A stretch of DNA of 64,000 bases from Actinomycetota bacterium (GTDB taxonomy: Bacteria > Actinomycetota > Acidimicrobiia > Acidimicrobiales > UBA8592): contig CACFFD010000002.1 of NCBI GenBank assembly GCA_902565595.1, positions 1 through 64,000 on the forward strand, written 5' to 3'. The position numbers were made by a program, and so were the translations under genes. The notes below the pieces were generated by a model that was not told the DNA's origin, made no database searches, and was given only the letters and a program-made list of their open reading frames with translations. This document shows positions 9,125 through 17,813 of the stretch, in pieces. The number at the start of each line of letters is the position of its first letter. The first letter of the stretch is position 1.

Positions 9125-10483
9125 ATGGACCGGCGTATCTTTGGAATTGAAAGTGAATATGGAGTTACCTGTGTTCTTAATGGCCAGCGACGGTTGAGCC
9201 CAGATGAAGTGGCTCGGTATATGTTCCGGAGGGTGGTTTCATGGGGGAGAAGCAGTAATGTTTTTTTAGCAAATGGATCTAGGCTCTATTTAGACGTCGG
9301 ATCTCACCCTGAATATGCGACACCAGAGTGTGATTCAATCTACGACGTGGTAGCGCATGACAAAGCTGGAGAAAGAATCCTAAATCAACTTTTATTAGGC
9401 GCCGAAGAGAGATTGTCTGAAGAAGGAATACATGGGCAACTCTATTTATTCAAAAACAACACTGACTCCGCAGGAAATTCGTATGGTTGCCACGAAAATT
9501 TCTGTACTGTTCGAGATGACAATACTGCGGTATATGACGAAACTCTGATTCCATTTTTTGTGACTAGGCAAATTTATGCTGGCTCTGGGAAAGTTCTCCA
9601 AACAGCGAGAGGCGCTACTTACTGTATTAGTCAAAGAGCAGAGCATATTTGGGAAGGGATTTCCAGTGCTACAACTAGAAGTAGGCCGATAATAAACACT
9701 CGAGATGAGCCACACGCAGATGCAGAAAAATATCGCCGATTGCATGTAATTGTCGGAGACTCAAATATGAATGAATATGCATCATTTTTGAAGATCGGGG
9801 CTGCATCCTTGATCTTAAGGATGCTTGAAGAGCGAACTGTCTTTATGGGCGATATGACCTTAGAAAACCCGATACGAGCTATACGGGAAATAAGCCACGA
9901 CATTAGTTGCACCCGAAAAGTGAGACTCGCCAGCGGAAGAGAGCTGAGCGCTCTTGATATTCAATCAGAATTTCTGGAAAAGGCCTTAAAGTTTGCTGAT
10001 AGGCGAGAGCTATCACCAGAGGAAAAACAGTCTCTAAACATGTGGGAACACTGTATTACAGGCCTAAAGAAAGATCCGTTGAGCCTTTCGCGGGAATGTG
10101 ATTGGGTGACGAAGTTTCACCTAATTGAAAGATATAGAAATAAGTATGGTTTAGGCCTCTCTGATCCAAAAGTTTCGTTAATTGATCTTCAGTACCATGA
10201 TGTCAATCGGCAAAGAGGACTCTTCTATATTCTTCAAGCTAATGGAAAGCTAGAAAGAATTTGTAGCGACGAAGACATAGCACATGCAGTTGAGTATCCA
10301 CCACAAACGACCAGAGCCAAATTACGAGGAGATTTTATTCGAAGGGCGAAAGAACGCAATCGCGATTACACAGTGGATTGGGTTCATCTTAAGTTGAATG
10401 ATCAAGCTCAGCGCACAGTTCTTTGCAAAGATCCATTTATTTCTACAGACGAGCGAGTGGAAAAGTTGATTGAGAGCTTGTGA
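9125..10483 (+). CDS. pafA: Pup--protein ligase
   Basis: ATP-dependent ligase that joins deamidated Pup to lysine side chains; glutamine-synthetase fold, paralogous to Dop. It begins [16 protein letters not shown], lacks the Dop-loop insertion, and retains [10 protein letters not shown] near 118-127 and [11 protein letters not shown]. The length of 452 residues equals that usual for the family. The 51-bp gap after prcA contains no strong ribosome binding site. It is followed by pafB after 42 bp. Confidence 0.96.
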   Translation: MDRRIFGIESEYGVTCVLNGQRRLSPDEVARYMFRRVVSWGRSSNVFLANGSRLYLDVGSHPEYATPECDSIYDVVAHDKAGERILNQLLLGAEERLSEEGIHGQLYLFKNNTDSAGNSYGCHENFCTVRDDNTAVYDETLIPFFVTRQIYAGSGKVLQTARGATYCISQRAEHIWEGISSATTRSRPIINTRDEPHADAEKYRRLHVIVGDSNMNEYASFLKIGAASLILRMLEERTVFMGDMTLENPIRAIREISHDISCTRKVRLASGRELSALDIQSEFLEKALKFADRRELSPEEKQSLNMWEHCITGLKKDPLSLSRECDWVTKFHLIERYRNKYGLGLSDPKVSLIDLQYHDVNRQRGLFYILQANGKLERICSDEDIAHAVEYPPQTTRAKLRGDFIRRAKERNRDYTVDWVHLKLNDQAQRTVLCKDPFISTDERVEKLIESL

Positions 10484-10525
10484 GTTGAAGATTAGTGCTG
10501 ACAAAAAGATTAAGGCGATTAAGTA

Positions 10526-11461
10526 ATGACTTCAAAGAAACTCGAGAGGACTTTAAATTTACTTGCTGAACTATTAAATTCAGACATACCAAAATCAGCT
10601 TCAGAATTAAAATCCCGCGTTGGAATGTATCCAGACGATTTAGCAGCATTCCGCAGAACATTTGACAGGGACAAAAATGCGTTAAGGGATATGGGGGTTC
10701 AACTGGAATTAACAACTGTTCCTGGAACTAATCCTCCAGTCGAAGGCTACTTCATTAATAAATCAACCTATTATCTTGATGATTTAAATCTCACTGAAGA
10801 AGAACTCACTGCTTTGAATTTTGCAATTGCCAGTATCAAAGTTCTAGATGGGATCAGTGAAATTGAAGCCATGCGTAAATTGGGTGGGTACGAAGGGAGC
10901 GTCACATCAAATGTTTTAAAATTGGAAGATTACGATGTGAGCAACGTTGCAGAGCTATTTGAGTCAATTTCTCACCGTAGGAAAGCCTCGTTTAATTACG
11001 GTGGAAAAAGTAGGAATATTGAACCATGGCGTTTGGAATTTGCTAATGGAAGGTGGTATCTAACTGGTAACAGTGTGCAGGAGGAAGCAGTAAAAACGTT
11101 CCGAGTGGACAAAGTTTCTGAACTTGTATTGGACGAAGTATTTGGTTCATATGAAATTCCCGATCATCCACCACGAGTGAATCTTAAACCATGGAGTTAT
11201 GGAAGCCAGCAAGCTGTGGAAACAACTATCCGCATTGACAGTGAATTGTTGGAATGGGCACGAACAAGTCTTGAAACTCCCATCCAAATTGAGGATAACG
11301 GATCTGGGGTCGCCACGATTTCGGTAAGCAATAAGGAAGCCTTCTTTCATCGGTTAACGCTGCTGCTGGACCATGCTGAGATTATTTCCCCTCAAGAAAT
11401 GAGAAGCCAATATCTTGAATATATTGGGCGATACATTGAGGAATCCAATGGGGAAACTTAA
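10526..11461 (+). CDS. pafB: WYL-domain transcriptional regulator PafB
   Basis: N-terminal winged HTH (about 1-60) and WYL domain (about 140-210), with RNIEPWRLEFANGRWYLTG as the WYL signature. In mycobacteria PafB and PafC form a heterodimeric activator of the RecA-independent DNA-damage response. Encoded directly after pafA and overlapping pafC by 14 bp, indicating coupled translation as expected for heterodimer partners. The DNA-damage role here is inferred from family and synteny. Confidence 0.93.
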   Translation: MTSKKLERTLNLLAELLNSDIPKSASELKSRVGMYPDDLAAFRRTFDRDKNALRDMGVQLELTTVPGTNPPVEGYFINKSTYYLDDLNLTEEELTALNFAIASIKVLDGISEIEAMRKLGGYEGSVTSNVLKLEDYDVSNVAELFESISHRRKASFNYGGKSRNIEPWRLEFANGRWYLTGNSVQEEAVKTFRVDKVSELVLDEVFGSYEIPDHPPRVNLKPWSYGSQQAVETTIRIDSELLEWARTSLETPIQIEDNGSGVATISVSNKEAFFHRLTLLLDHAEIISPQEMRSQYLEYIGRYIEESNGET

Positions 11462-12413
11462 AGCAGTAGAGAAACTCGAACGCTTACTTGCAATGATCCC
11501 ATGGATAATGAGTAACGATGGACCGACGCTAGAGTCAATTGCCCAGCGATTCGAATACCCTGAGCCATTACTTTTAGACGACTTGACTAAAGTTCTTTTC
11601 ATGGTGGGCCCCTACCCACACACCCCGGATACACTCATCGAGGTTCTGGTTGAAGATGGTCGCGTATGGATTGATCAGGCCGATTGGCTTGCTCGCCCGA
11701 TACGTCTTACGCCTGAGCAAGGATTTCTGGTTCTTAGAAAGGCTAAGACCCTGGCAATTATTCAAGGAAAAAATGATTCCTATGCATTAAATAGCGCAAT
11801 TGAAAAACTGGAAAAGTGTCTCGGCCAAAGTGGAGATACTTTTGACTTGGATATTGCCGAATTTCAAAATCAAGATTTATCTGAGATTAATAAATCAATA
11901 GAGACTGGAACGCAGCTTCGTATTCGATATTACGCTTATAGTAAGGACGAGAGCACAACTCGAACGGTTCATCCGATAGAGATAGTGAATCGTGACCACT
12001 CACATTATCTACATGCATACTGCAACACGGCTAGAGACTACCGGCTCTTTAGATTGGATCGTATTTTAGAAGCTCGTGGAACAAGTAAAATTAACAACCT
12101 CCCCGATGAAGAAGCAGAGTCAATCTTGAATGGTGAGAAATGGGATTTAGAATCAGAAGGCAGTCCGGTGACTTTAGTAATATCACAAGAGGATTCCTGG
12201 ATCTTATCGACTTATCCCATTCAGAATTATTCATCTACTGATGATGGCGGCTTTGAAGTCGAGCTAATAGTCACTGGAATAGCCTGGTTGAAGCGCTTGC
12301 TTCTTCGTCTTTCACCAAATACAAAGATCCTAAAATCTCCAGACTATATTCCAGCAGATTTGGCTAAGCAGACTGCAATAGCAATTACTGATAGGTATAA
12401 ACAAAACTTGTGA
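11448..12413 (+). CDS. pafC: WYL-domain transcriptional regulator PafC
   Basis: Paralogue and presumed partner of PafB. HTH region at about residues 1-65, WYL domain about 150-225 containing TVHPIEIVNRDHSHYLHAYC and YRLFRLDRI, and a C-terminal WCX-like extension. The ATG at 11448 inside the pafB 3' end is chosen; an upstream in-frame ATG at 11415 would overlap pafB further without support. Followed after 39 bp by lepB. Confidence 0.92.
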   Translation: MGKLKAVEKLERLLAMIPWIMSNDGPTLESIAQRFEYPEPLLLDDLTKVLFMVGPYPHTPDTLIEVLVEDGRVWIDQADWLARPIRLTPEQGFLVLRKAKTLAIIQGKNDSYALNSAIEKLEKCLGQSGDTFDLDIAEFQNQDLSEINKSIETGTQLRIRYYAYSKDESTTRTVHPIEIVNRDHSHYLHAYCNTARDYRLFRLDRILEARGTSKINNLPDEEAESILNGEKWDLESEGSPVTLVISQEDSWILSTYPIQNYSSTDDGGFEVELIVTGIAWLKRLLLRLSPNTKILKSPDYIPADLAKQTAIAITDRYKQNL

Positions 12414-12452
12414 TGAGACGTATAGTAGCGATCTCGGCTAACCTCCGGTTTT

Positions 12453-13322
12453 GTGGTTGAGAAAGACGATAAGGAAGCGTTCGGCGAACAGTGGGTTGAT
12501 GATGTAGTGGCTAAAGCTGTTGAACGCTCTCTCGAGAACTCTCCGGAGTTCTCACCAACTGACACAGAGAATGACTGCGGAACTGATGAGGAAGTGCCCT
12601 ATCAAGCTAGTTCTGTAGAGAACCAAGATTATATTGCAGAAGAAGATGCGGCCGAAGCGGAGCGGATGTCACTGAGTAGCCCATACCCTGACGAAGATTT
12701 CAGCAACAATGTGGAAGAGGATGGTGGAGAGCAGCAAGGAAAAAAATCTATGAAAAGCTTTCTCGAATGGGGAGCCGTAATACTCGGAGCGCTGCTAGTC
12801 GCTTTTCTTATTAAGACATTCCTAATGCAAGCGTACTACATTCCATCTTCTTCAATGACTCCGACTCTTCAGGTGGGAGACCGAGTCTTAGTCAACAAAT
12901 TAAGCTATAAAGTTGGCGATATAGGGCGAGGAGACTTGGTAGTTTTCAAGCGGCCCTCTAACGAAGACGTAGGTGACACTGACTTAATTAAACGAGTTAT
13001 TGGACTTGAAGGTGAACTCATAGAAATTATTGATGGCCGTATTTATATAACCGAATCAGGATCCTCTATACGTCAACTACTAGTTGAGCCTTATTTGTCA
13101 TCGAGCACTGCTACAGAGCTGCCAAATGGCTTTGAAGATGTAGCGTCATGTGAAGTCGCTACAGAAACTAGTTGTTTGATCCCTGATAACTATGTATTTG
13201 TTCTAGGAGATAATAGAGCCGGGTCTCGAGATTCAAGATTTTTTGGCCCAATCGAAGAAGAGATGGTGGTGGGCCGCGCCTTTATTCGATTATGGCCCAT
13301 CAGCAGCTTAAAATTTCTATAA
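12453..13322 (+). CDS. lepB: Signal peptidase I with long acidic N-terminal extension
   Basis: Membrane serine protease that removes signal peptides from Sec and Tat exported proteins. A very acidic cytoplasmic extension of about 95 residues precedes one transmembrane segment (about 105-126). The catalytic dyad is S134 (PSSSMTPTL) and K180 (DLIKRVIG); a GDNRAGSRDSR box lies near 252. GTG start. The gene sits between pafC and tatA; in mycobacteria that junction has no lepB. Proximity to tatAC suggests a shared export role. Confidence 0.94.
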   Translation: MVEKDDKEAFGEQWVDDVVAKAVERSLENSPEFSPTDTENDCGTDEEVPYQASSVENQDYIAEEDAAEAERMSLSSPYPDEDFSNNVEEDGGEQQGKKSMKSFLEWGAVILGALLVAFLIKTFLMQAYYIPSSSMTPTLQVGDRVLVNKLSYKVGDIGRGDLVVFKRPSNEDVGDTDLIKRVIGLEGELIEIIDGRIYITESGSSIRQLLVEPYLSSSTATELPNGFEDVASCEVATETSCLIPDNYVFVLGDNRAGSRDSRFFGPIEEEMVVGRAFIRLWPISSLKFL

Positions 13323-13453
13323 ATAACTCGACCCACTAAACGACCATGACAACAAAGAAAGCAGCCTTCGTGAAGTTTGGCTTTGCGGTTATGTTGCTGT
13401 GGTAATTGGTTCGTAGATTATTGATACTTCCATTCAGTGGATAGTCTTAGAGT

Positions 13454-13765
13454 GTGTTCAATATCGGTGGTGGTGAGGTGCTCGTTATTCTTGTTGTGGC
13501 TTTGATCTTTCTCGGCCCATCAAAACTTCCAGAGATAGCTCGTACTCTCGGAAAGACGACACAGGCAATTCGAAGAGTTAGCGATAGCTTTCGTTCTGAA
13601 TTGACTGCGGCTGTAGATGAAAGTACAGAGACTAAAGCACGCCAGCGCGGGAATGAATTAACGGGCAATGAAGCACCATCAAATGAAGTAGACACCTCGA
13701 CTAATAAATCGGGGTTTGCTATGGGCAATGAAAATAAATGCCAAGAAAATGAAAAGACGCAATAA
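13454..13765 (+). CDS. tatA: Sec-independent translocase subunit TatA (TatA/E type)
   Basis: Pore-forming component of the twin-arginine translocase. A short N-terminal transmembrane helix (residues 8-20) is followed by the FLGPSKLPEIAR hinge and an amphipathic helix, then a polar tail. GTG start at 13454. It follows a 131-bp gap after lepB, which may hold its promoter, and overlaps tatC by 17 bp. No separate tatB is in the window. Confidence 0.9.
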   Translation: MFNIGGGEVLVILVVALIFLGPSKLPEIARTLGKTTQAIRRVSDSFRSELTAAVDESTETKARQRGNELTGNEAPSNEVDTSTNKSGFAMGNENKCQENEKTQ

Positions 13766-14516
13766 CCAAAATCCTGAGGCGAAAATGGGCCTCCTTGAGC
13801 ATTTAGGTGAGTTAAGGACTCGTCTTATACGTTGCCTCACCGCCATTGCTGTGTGCTCGATAGTGGGTTGGGTTTTCTTCGATCAGATACTCGACTTCAT
13901 CCTTGACCCGTATTGTGAGACTTTGGGTGAGCGGTGTACTTTACGAGTAGATGAGCCATTGGAAGGTCTAAATACCCGATTTATGGTTTCGATATATACA
14001 GGAATAGGTCTTTCAATACCCGTTTTGCTCTGGCAGTCATGGAAATTTATAAGCCCTGGATTACACAAGCATGAGAAACGTCATGGGGCTTCATTCGTTC
14101 TTTCAGGAGTGATTCTCTTCGTGCTGGGTTGCGGGTTAGCGTTCTGGACCTTGCCTCGCGCCCTTGATTTCTTAATCGAAATTGGTGGCGAAGATCTATT
14201 GACCGAATTTAGAGCACGGGCATATATATCATTCATAATAAAAATGATGCTCGCATTTGGTATCGGGTTCGAGTTTCCCTTAGTCCTAATTTTACTTCAG
14301 AAGTTGGAAGTACTGTCCTACAAAACCTTACGAAAACAATGGCGCTATGCAGTGGTTGGAATAGTAATTTTGGTCGCAATTATTACCCCTAGCGGCGACC
14401 CAATTTCACTTCTTGCCTTGGCGGTTCCGATGTACCTATTTTATGAAGTCGCGGTCTTGTACGGATGGGCGAAGGAAAAGAAATCTTTGAAAGCACAGAA
14501 AGACACAACACCCTAA
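13749..14516 (+). CDS. tatC: Sec-independent translocase subunit TatC
   Basis: Polytopic receptor for twin-arginine signal peptides, with about six transmembrane helices. The family N-terminus NPEAKMGLLEHLGELRTRL and the conserved F-x-x-P region of the first periplasmic loop are present. The start at 13749 keeps the NPE-x-x-M segment common in actinobacterial TatC; ATG 13785 with GAGG upstream is a plausible shorter start. It overlaps the tatA 3' end. Confidence 0.93.
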   Translation: MKRRNNQNPEAKMGLLEHLGELRTRLIRCLTAIAVCSIVGWVFFDQILDFILDPYCETLGERCTLRVDEPLEGLNTRFMVSIYTGIGLSIPVLLWQSWKFISPGLHKHEKRHGASFVLSGVILFVLGCGLAFWTLPRALDFLIEIGGEDLLTEFRARAYISFIIKMMLAFGIGFEFPLVLILLQKLEVLSYKTLRKQWRYAVVGIVILVAIITPSGDPISLLALAVPMYLFYEVAVLYGWAKEKKSLKAQKDTTP

Positions 14517-14528
14517 AGAAACGAAATT

Positions 14529-15116
14529 ATGGATAGTTTGAATGATTGGGCGAAGCAAGTATCTATTGACAGATCTTTGCCTGTCGCTACTTCTGACTGG
14601 GAAATAGCAGAATTTGCTGCCGCAGGAGAGCCAATCATCAAACTTGAATCAGGAAATATTTTCCGAACATTAGGAGGTCGGAAGAATACAAACATACATT
14701 CATCCGCCGAAAATACTATGTGTGAAATCGACCTAGGAATAGTCTGGTTTCAGAGTAAGGAACTACTTTTTGCTAGTCATTGTTCTATACGGCGATCGTA
14801 TTTCAGCACGAAGGGGGCACTTGTGATGAATTCCCAATTTTACAAAAGTCGGAATCTGTCTGTCAGGGGACATCCCAGTGATGGAAAACTAGAGATGATT
14901 ACATCCCGACTCAGTATTCGACAATACTTGTTGGCAACAAAAAAATCTGAATCAGGATCGCACCTCCCTCACCCCGATATTGATACTAAATCTGCAGCTA
15001 CTCACACAATATCCAACGAAAGAGAACTGCGAATTTATTGTGATGGAAGGCTAGTCGGATGCAGCAAAGATGTAACTATTGGCGTAGATCCAAGATCAAT
15101 TAAAGTAGTTATCTAA
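14529..15116 (+). CDS. Stand-alone C-terminal lipid-kinase (DAGK/YegS-type) domain protein
   Basis: A 195-residue protein resembling only the C-terminal beta-sandwich domain of diacylglycerol/lipid kinases. Diagnostic segments are GHPSDGKLEMI (about 115-125), SGSHLPHPDI (about 142-151) and YCDGRLVG near 170-177. The N-terminal catalytic domain with a GGDGT nucleotide loop is missing and no such gene is adjacent. Full-length lipid-kinase genes are, as I recall, often found after tatC in actinobacteria, which supports the family link. Probably not a kinase by itself. Residues 1-70 are not recognised. Confidence 0.65.
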   Translation: MDSLNDWAKQVSIDRSLPVATSDWEIAEFAAAGEPIIKLESGNIFRTLGGRKNTNIHSSAENTMCEIDLGIVWFQSKELLFASHCSIRRSYFSTKGALVMNSQFYKSRNLSVRGHPSDGKLEMITSRLSIRQYLLATKKSESGSHLPHPDIDTKSAATHTISNERELRIYCDGRLVGCSKDVTIGVDPRSIKVVI

Positions 15117-15183
15117 TGGCAACCTATATCAATCTTTGCACCCTCCACACATTCAGTGAAAACGCGACGTATTCTCAAATGTC

Positions 15184-16794
15184 GTGAGTGCATATATAGC
15201 TGAAGAGTGGACAGATGAGGAAGCGGATGTGCTTCGTCGGTATTTTACTAATCTGGATCAACCGGTCTTCGCCCTTGTCAATCTTCCTGAGGTAGTTAAG
15301 GGTGCATTGTTTGCGAGATACAGTAGGTCAGCGAAAAGTCTAAGAAGGCTTTTCCTCGACGAATTTCTTGGCGACTTAGATATAGAAGGTGACCAAAGTA
15401 TCGATGCAACAATTGGCTTAAAACATGCAGAGACGTTATACCACAGGATTTTCTTTGAGTATGGCGATGATTCTGTCGCTCAATTAGGTGGTGTTCACTT
15501 AGCTTGCGAACAAGCATCCAACCTCCTCACAAAGGTCTTAGAATGGGGGAGGCTGATGAGCTATTTGGAGCAGTCAACCCGATACATCTCATATGGCAGT
15601 CGTCTTGGTGGTCGTTATCGCTACTACCGAGATCCTGAAATACTTAACTCCACCTACGGAACAAGATACGTGGGTGACATGGACCGTATTTTTGATATCT
15701 ATTCAGATCTGATATCTCCAATGCAAGAATTCGTCCGAGAGTCATTTCCCAAACACCCCGATGATTCAGACTTCGTGTATAGGCAGGCAGTTAAAGCGAA
15801 AGCATTCGATGCGTTACGGGGGCTTCTTCCAGCGTCTTCTCTTTCAAACGTAGGCATCTACGGAACTGGTCAGGCGTATGAGGCTCTCCTCCTACGCATG
15901 AGAGCCCATCCACTTCCTGAATCACGGTTCTATGCCGACCTTATGCTAACTGAATTACGTAAAGTGATTCCCTCTTTCCTCGAACGAGTTGATCTTGAGG
16001 ATAGAGGGGTTGTCTGGAGCGAATATATAGAAAATACGCGTGAAGACACCAAAGACGTTGTTCATTCTTTATTACAGGAGGGGACACCTATAGATCCTTC
16101 CCCTGTTGTCAAACTTGTTGACTTCGACCCTGATGGTGAATCAAAAATGTTAGCTTCCATGATGTACCAACATTCGAATTTACCTGAAGAGCAACTCCAA
16201 CGGCGTGTTGCAGGAATGAATACTGAGGACAAGCTTGCAATTGTCCGTGCGTACGTTGGCGATAGAACTAATAGGCGTCATAAGCCGGGACGCGCACTTG
16301 AAAGGCCCTTCTATCGGTTTGATGTTCTTGTCGATTATGGGGCATTCCGGGACCTGCAAAGACATCGTATGCTAACGATGGAATGGCAGCCGCTCAGTCC
16401 GACACATGGATATACTCGACCTCCTCTGATTGAAGCCGCTGGCATGACTGCAGCGTTCGACGAGGTGATGGAGCGGTCAGCGCTACTATACGATCTCTTA
16501 TTAGATGATTTCCCGGATCAAGCATCATATGCAGTGAGCCTGGCCTACAAAATCCGATTCAACATGAATATCAACGCACGTTCAGCGATGCACCTGATTG
16601 AGCTTCGGACGACTCCCCAAGGACACCCTTCTTATCGTGAAGTCGGACAGGAAATGTACCGACTCATCAAAGAAGAAGCTGGGCACCATCTGGTCTCAGA
16701 AATGATGAAATTTGTAGACCTAACCGATGAAACCGATCTTGAACGCCTCGCCAGTGAACGCCGTGCTGAGGAGAAGAGACAAACATCGCCTTAA
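15184..16794 (+). CDS. Tandem ThyX-like protein with a divided signature motif
   Basis: A 536-residue protein containing two ThyX (flavin-dependent thymidylate synthase) folds; canonical ThyX is about 220-250 residues. The ThyX signature RHRxxSxNExSxR is split. The N-terminal half has W-G-R123-L-M-S126-Y-L-E129-Q-S131-T-R133, keeping the dUMP-contacting ExSxR part. The C-terminal half has R393-H-R395 but then TMEWQPLS. Both halves keep the family C-terminal helix region (LLPASSLSNV near 214; NINARSAMHLIELR near 462). Thymidylate synthase activity is uncertain. GTG start, no clear ribosome binding site. Confidence 0.82.
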   Translation: MSAYIAEEWTDEEADVLRRYFTNLDQPVFALVNLPEVVKGALFARYSRSAKSLRRLFLDEFLGDLDIEGDQSIDATIGLKHAETLYHRIFFEYGDDSVAQLGGVHLACEQASNLLTKVLEWGRLMSYLEQSTRYISYGSRLGGRYRYYRDPEILNSTYGTRYVGDMDRIFDIYSDLISPMQEFVRESFPKHPDDSDFVYRQAVKAKAFDALRGLLPASSLSNVGIYGTGQAYEALLLRMRAHPLPESRFYADLMLTELRKVIPSFLERVDLEDRGVVWSEYIENTREDTKDVVHSLLQEGTPIDPSPVVKLVDFDPDGESKMLASMMYQHSNLPEEQLQRRVAGMNTEDKLAIVRAYVGDRTNRRHKPGRALERPFYRFDVLVDYGAFRDLQRHRMLTMEWQPLSPTHGYTRPPLIEAAGMTAAFDEVMERSALLYDLLLDDFPDQASYAVSLAYKIRFNMNINARSAMHLIELRTTPQGHPSYREVGQEMYRLIKEEAGHHLVSEMMKFVDLTDETDLERLASERRAEEKRQTSP

Positions 16795-16874
16795 AAAATT
16801 CACAAAAAATTAGATTTGTCACCCAAAGTGGGCGATAAAGGCCTATTATCCCCCTGATAAGGAAAAGTTTTACT

Positions 16875-17315
16875 ATGTCTGATGAATTAGAAGAGCAAGA
16901 CAAGAACGTCGAAGACGATGAACTTGCTGACGACTTCAGTGACGATATGCCAGATGATGATGAAATCGAAGATTCTGAAGACGGTGAAATATTCGACGAA
17001 GATGGTGAGATTTTCGATGAAGAGGACGATGATTTCGACGATGAAGAACCTTCTCCAAAGGATGAAAACGCCGACGATGATGAAGACGATGACGAAGTTG
17101 AAGCTGACTTGTCAGCTATTCTCCAAGAAAGAATCACTTCAGAAGACGATGAAGACGCTGAGGAAAAGGAACCACCGAAAGCAGATGAGTCTGATGAAGC
17201 AAACGTTGTCGCTAAACAAGAAGACGAAATAAACTGCCCGAGCTGTTTTCTATTGGTAAGTCAAGCAGCGTTAGAGAATGATGGGGAGTGCCCACATTGT
17301 GGCGCCCTGTCATAA
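16875..17315 (+). CDS. Highly acidic protein with C-terminal CxxC...CxxC zinc ribbon (DUF4193-like)
   Basis: A 146-residue protein whose first 115 residues are mostly Asp and Glu, with VEADLSAILQERI (about 75-87) and a C-terminal four-Cys knuckle: CPSC near 121-124 and CPHC near 139-142. Layout and the ADLxxIL-x-x-R segment match actinobacterial DUF4193-type proteins. Residues around 36-49 contain the 7-residue repeat DGEIFDE twice, encoded by a 21-nt direct repeat. Function unknown. The GNAT gene begins 8 bp later. Confidence 0.8.
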   Translation: MSDELEEQDKNVEDDELADDFSDDMPDDDEIEDSEDGEIFDEDGEIFDEEDDDFDDEEPSPKDENADDDEDDDEVEADLSAILQERITSEDDEDAEEKEPPKADESDEANVVAKQEDEINCPSCFLLVSQAALENDGECPHCGALS

Positions 17316-17323
17316 CCTTCTAA

Positions 17324-17791
17324 ATGGAGTATGAATCTGCTCGAATTGCTGAGCTGACTGACCGAGTCATCTTTGCAGCGCTCCATGAATCATCGCGAAA
17401 AGAAATAGAGAACCATAAAGGAGCGGACCTGTGGGAGAGGACAAGCGCTTTGAAGGGAACCTCCTTAGAAATATTCGATGAAGTCTCTCAGAGCGAAGAA
17501 TTTATTTGCGTACTCGGAATGTATAACGATTACCCGTTCGGATTTTTGATTGCGGAGTGGGTTTCAATTTACGATCGAAAATCAATCAATATTCGTGAAG
17601 TTTTTGTAACGACTGAAATGCGTTCCGTTGGAGTTGGAGAAGCGATGATGGACTATCTTCTCACTGAAGCTGAAAGGTCATCAGCTATCTCGATACTGGG
17701 TCGAGCCCTACCAGGTGATCGCGATTTAAAGAACTTCTTTGAGCGTTTCAAGATCACGGCGAGGGTAATTGAGGTAGAACGGAAACTCTAG
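17324..17791 (+). CDS. GNAT-family N-acetyltransferase
   Basis: A 155-residue acyltransferase fold. Motif A is REVFVTTEMRSVGVGEAMMDYLL (about 89-111), where R-S-V-G-V-G binds the acetyl-CoA pyrophosphate. Substrate unknown. ATG at 17324, with TGGAG overlapping the start region. Probably cotranscribed with the acidic zinc-ribbon gene. Convergent with the next gene across 22 bp. Confidence 0.85.
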   Translation: MEYESARIAELTDRVIFAALHESSRKEIENHKGADLWERTSALKGTSLEIFDEVSQSEEFICVLGMYNDYPFGFLIAEWVSIYDRKSINIREVFVTTEMRSVGVGEAMMDYLLTEAERSSAISILGRALPGDRDLKNFFERFKITARVIEVERKL

Positions 17792-17813
17792 TTTTACGCT
17801 CGTTCGAGGCTGA

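Noticed and set aside
16667-17137. Long Ser-rich ORF on the minus strand
   Set aside because: It is antisense to the Asp/Glu-rich part of the acidic protein; Ser runs arise from complementing GAT/GAA codons. No ribosome binding site or homology.
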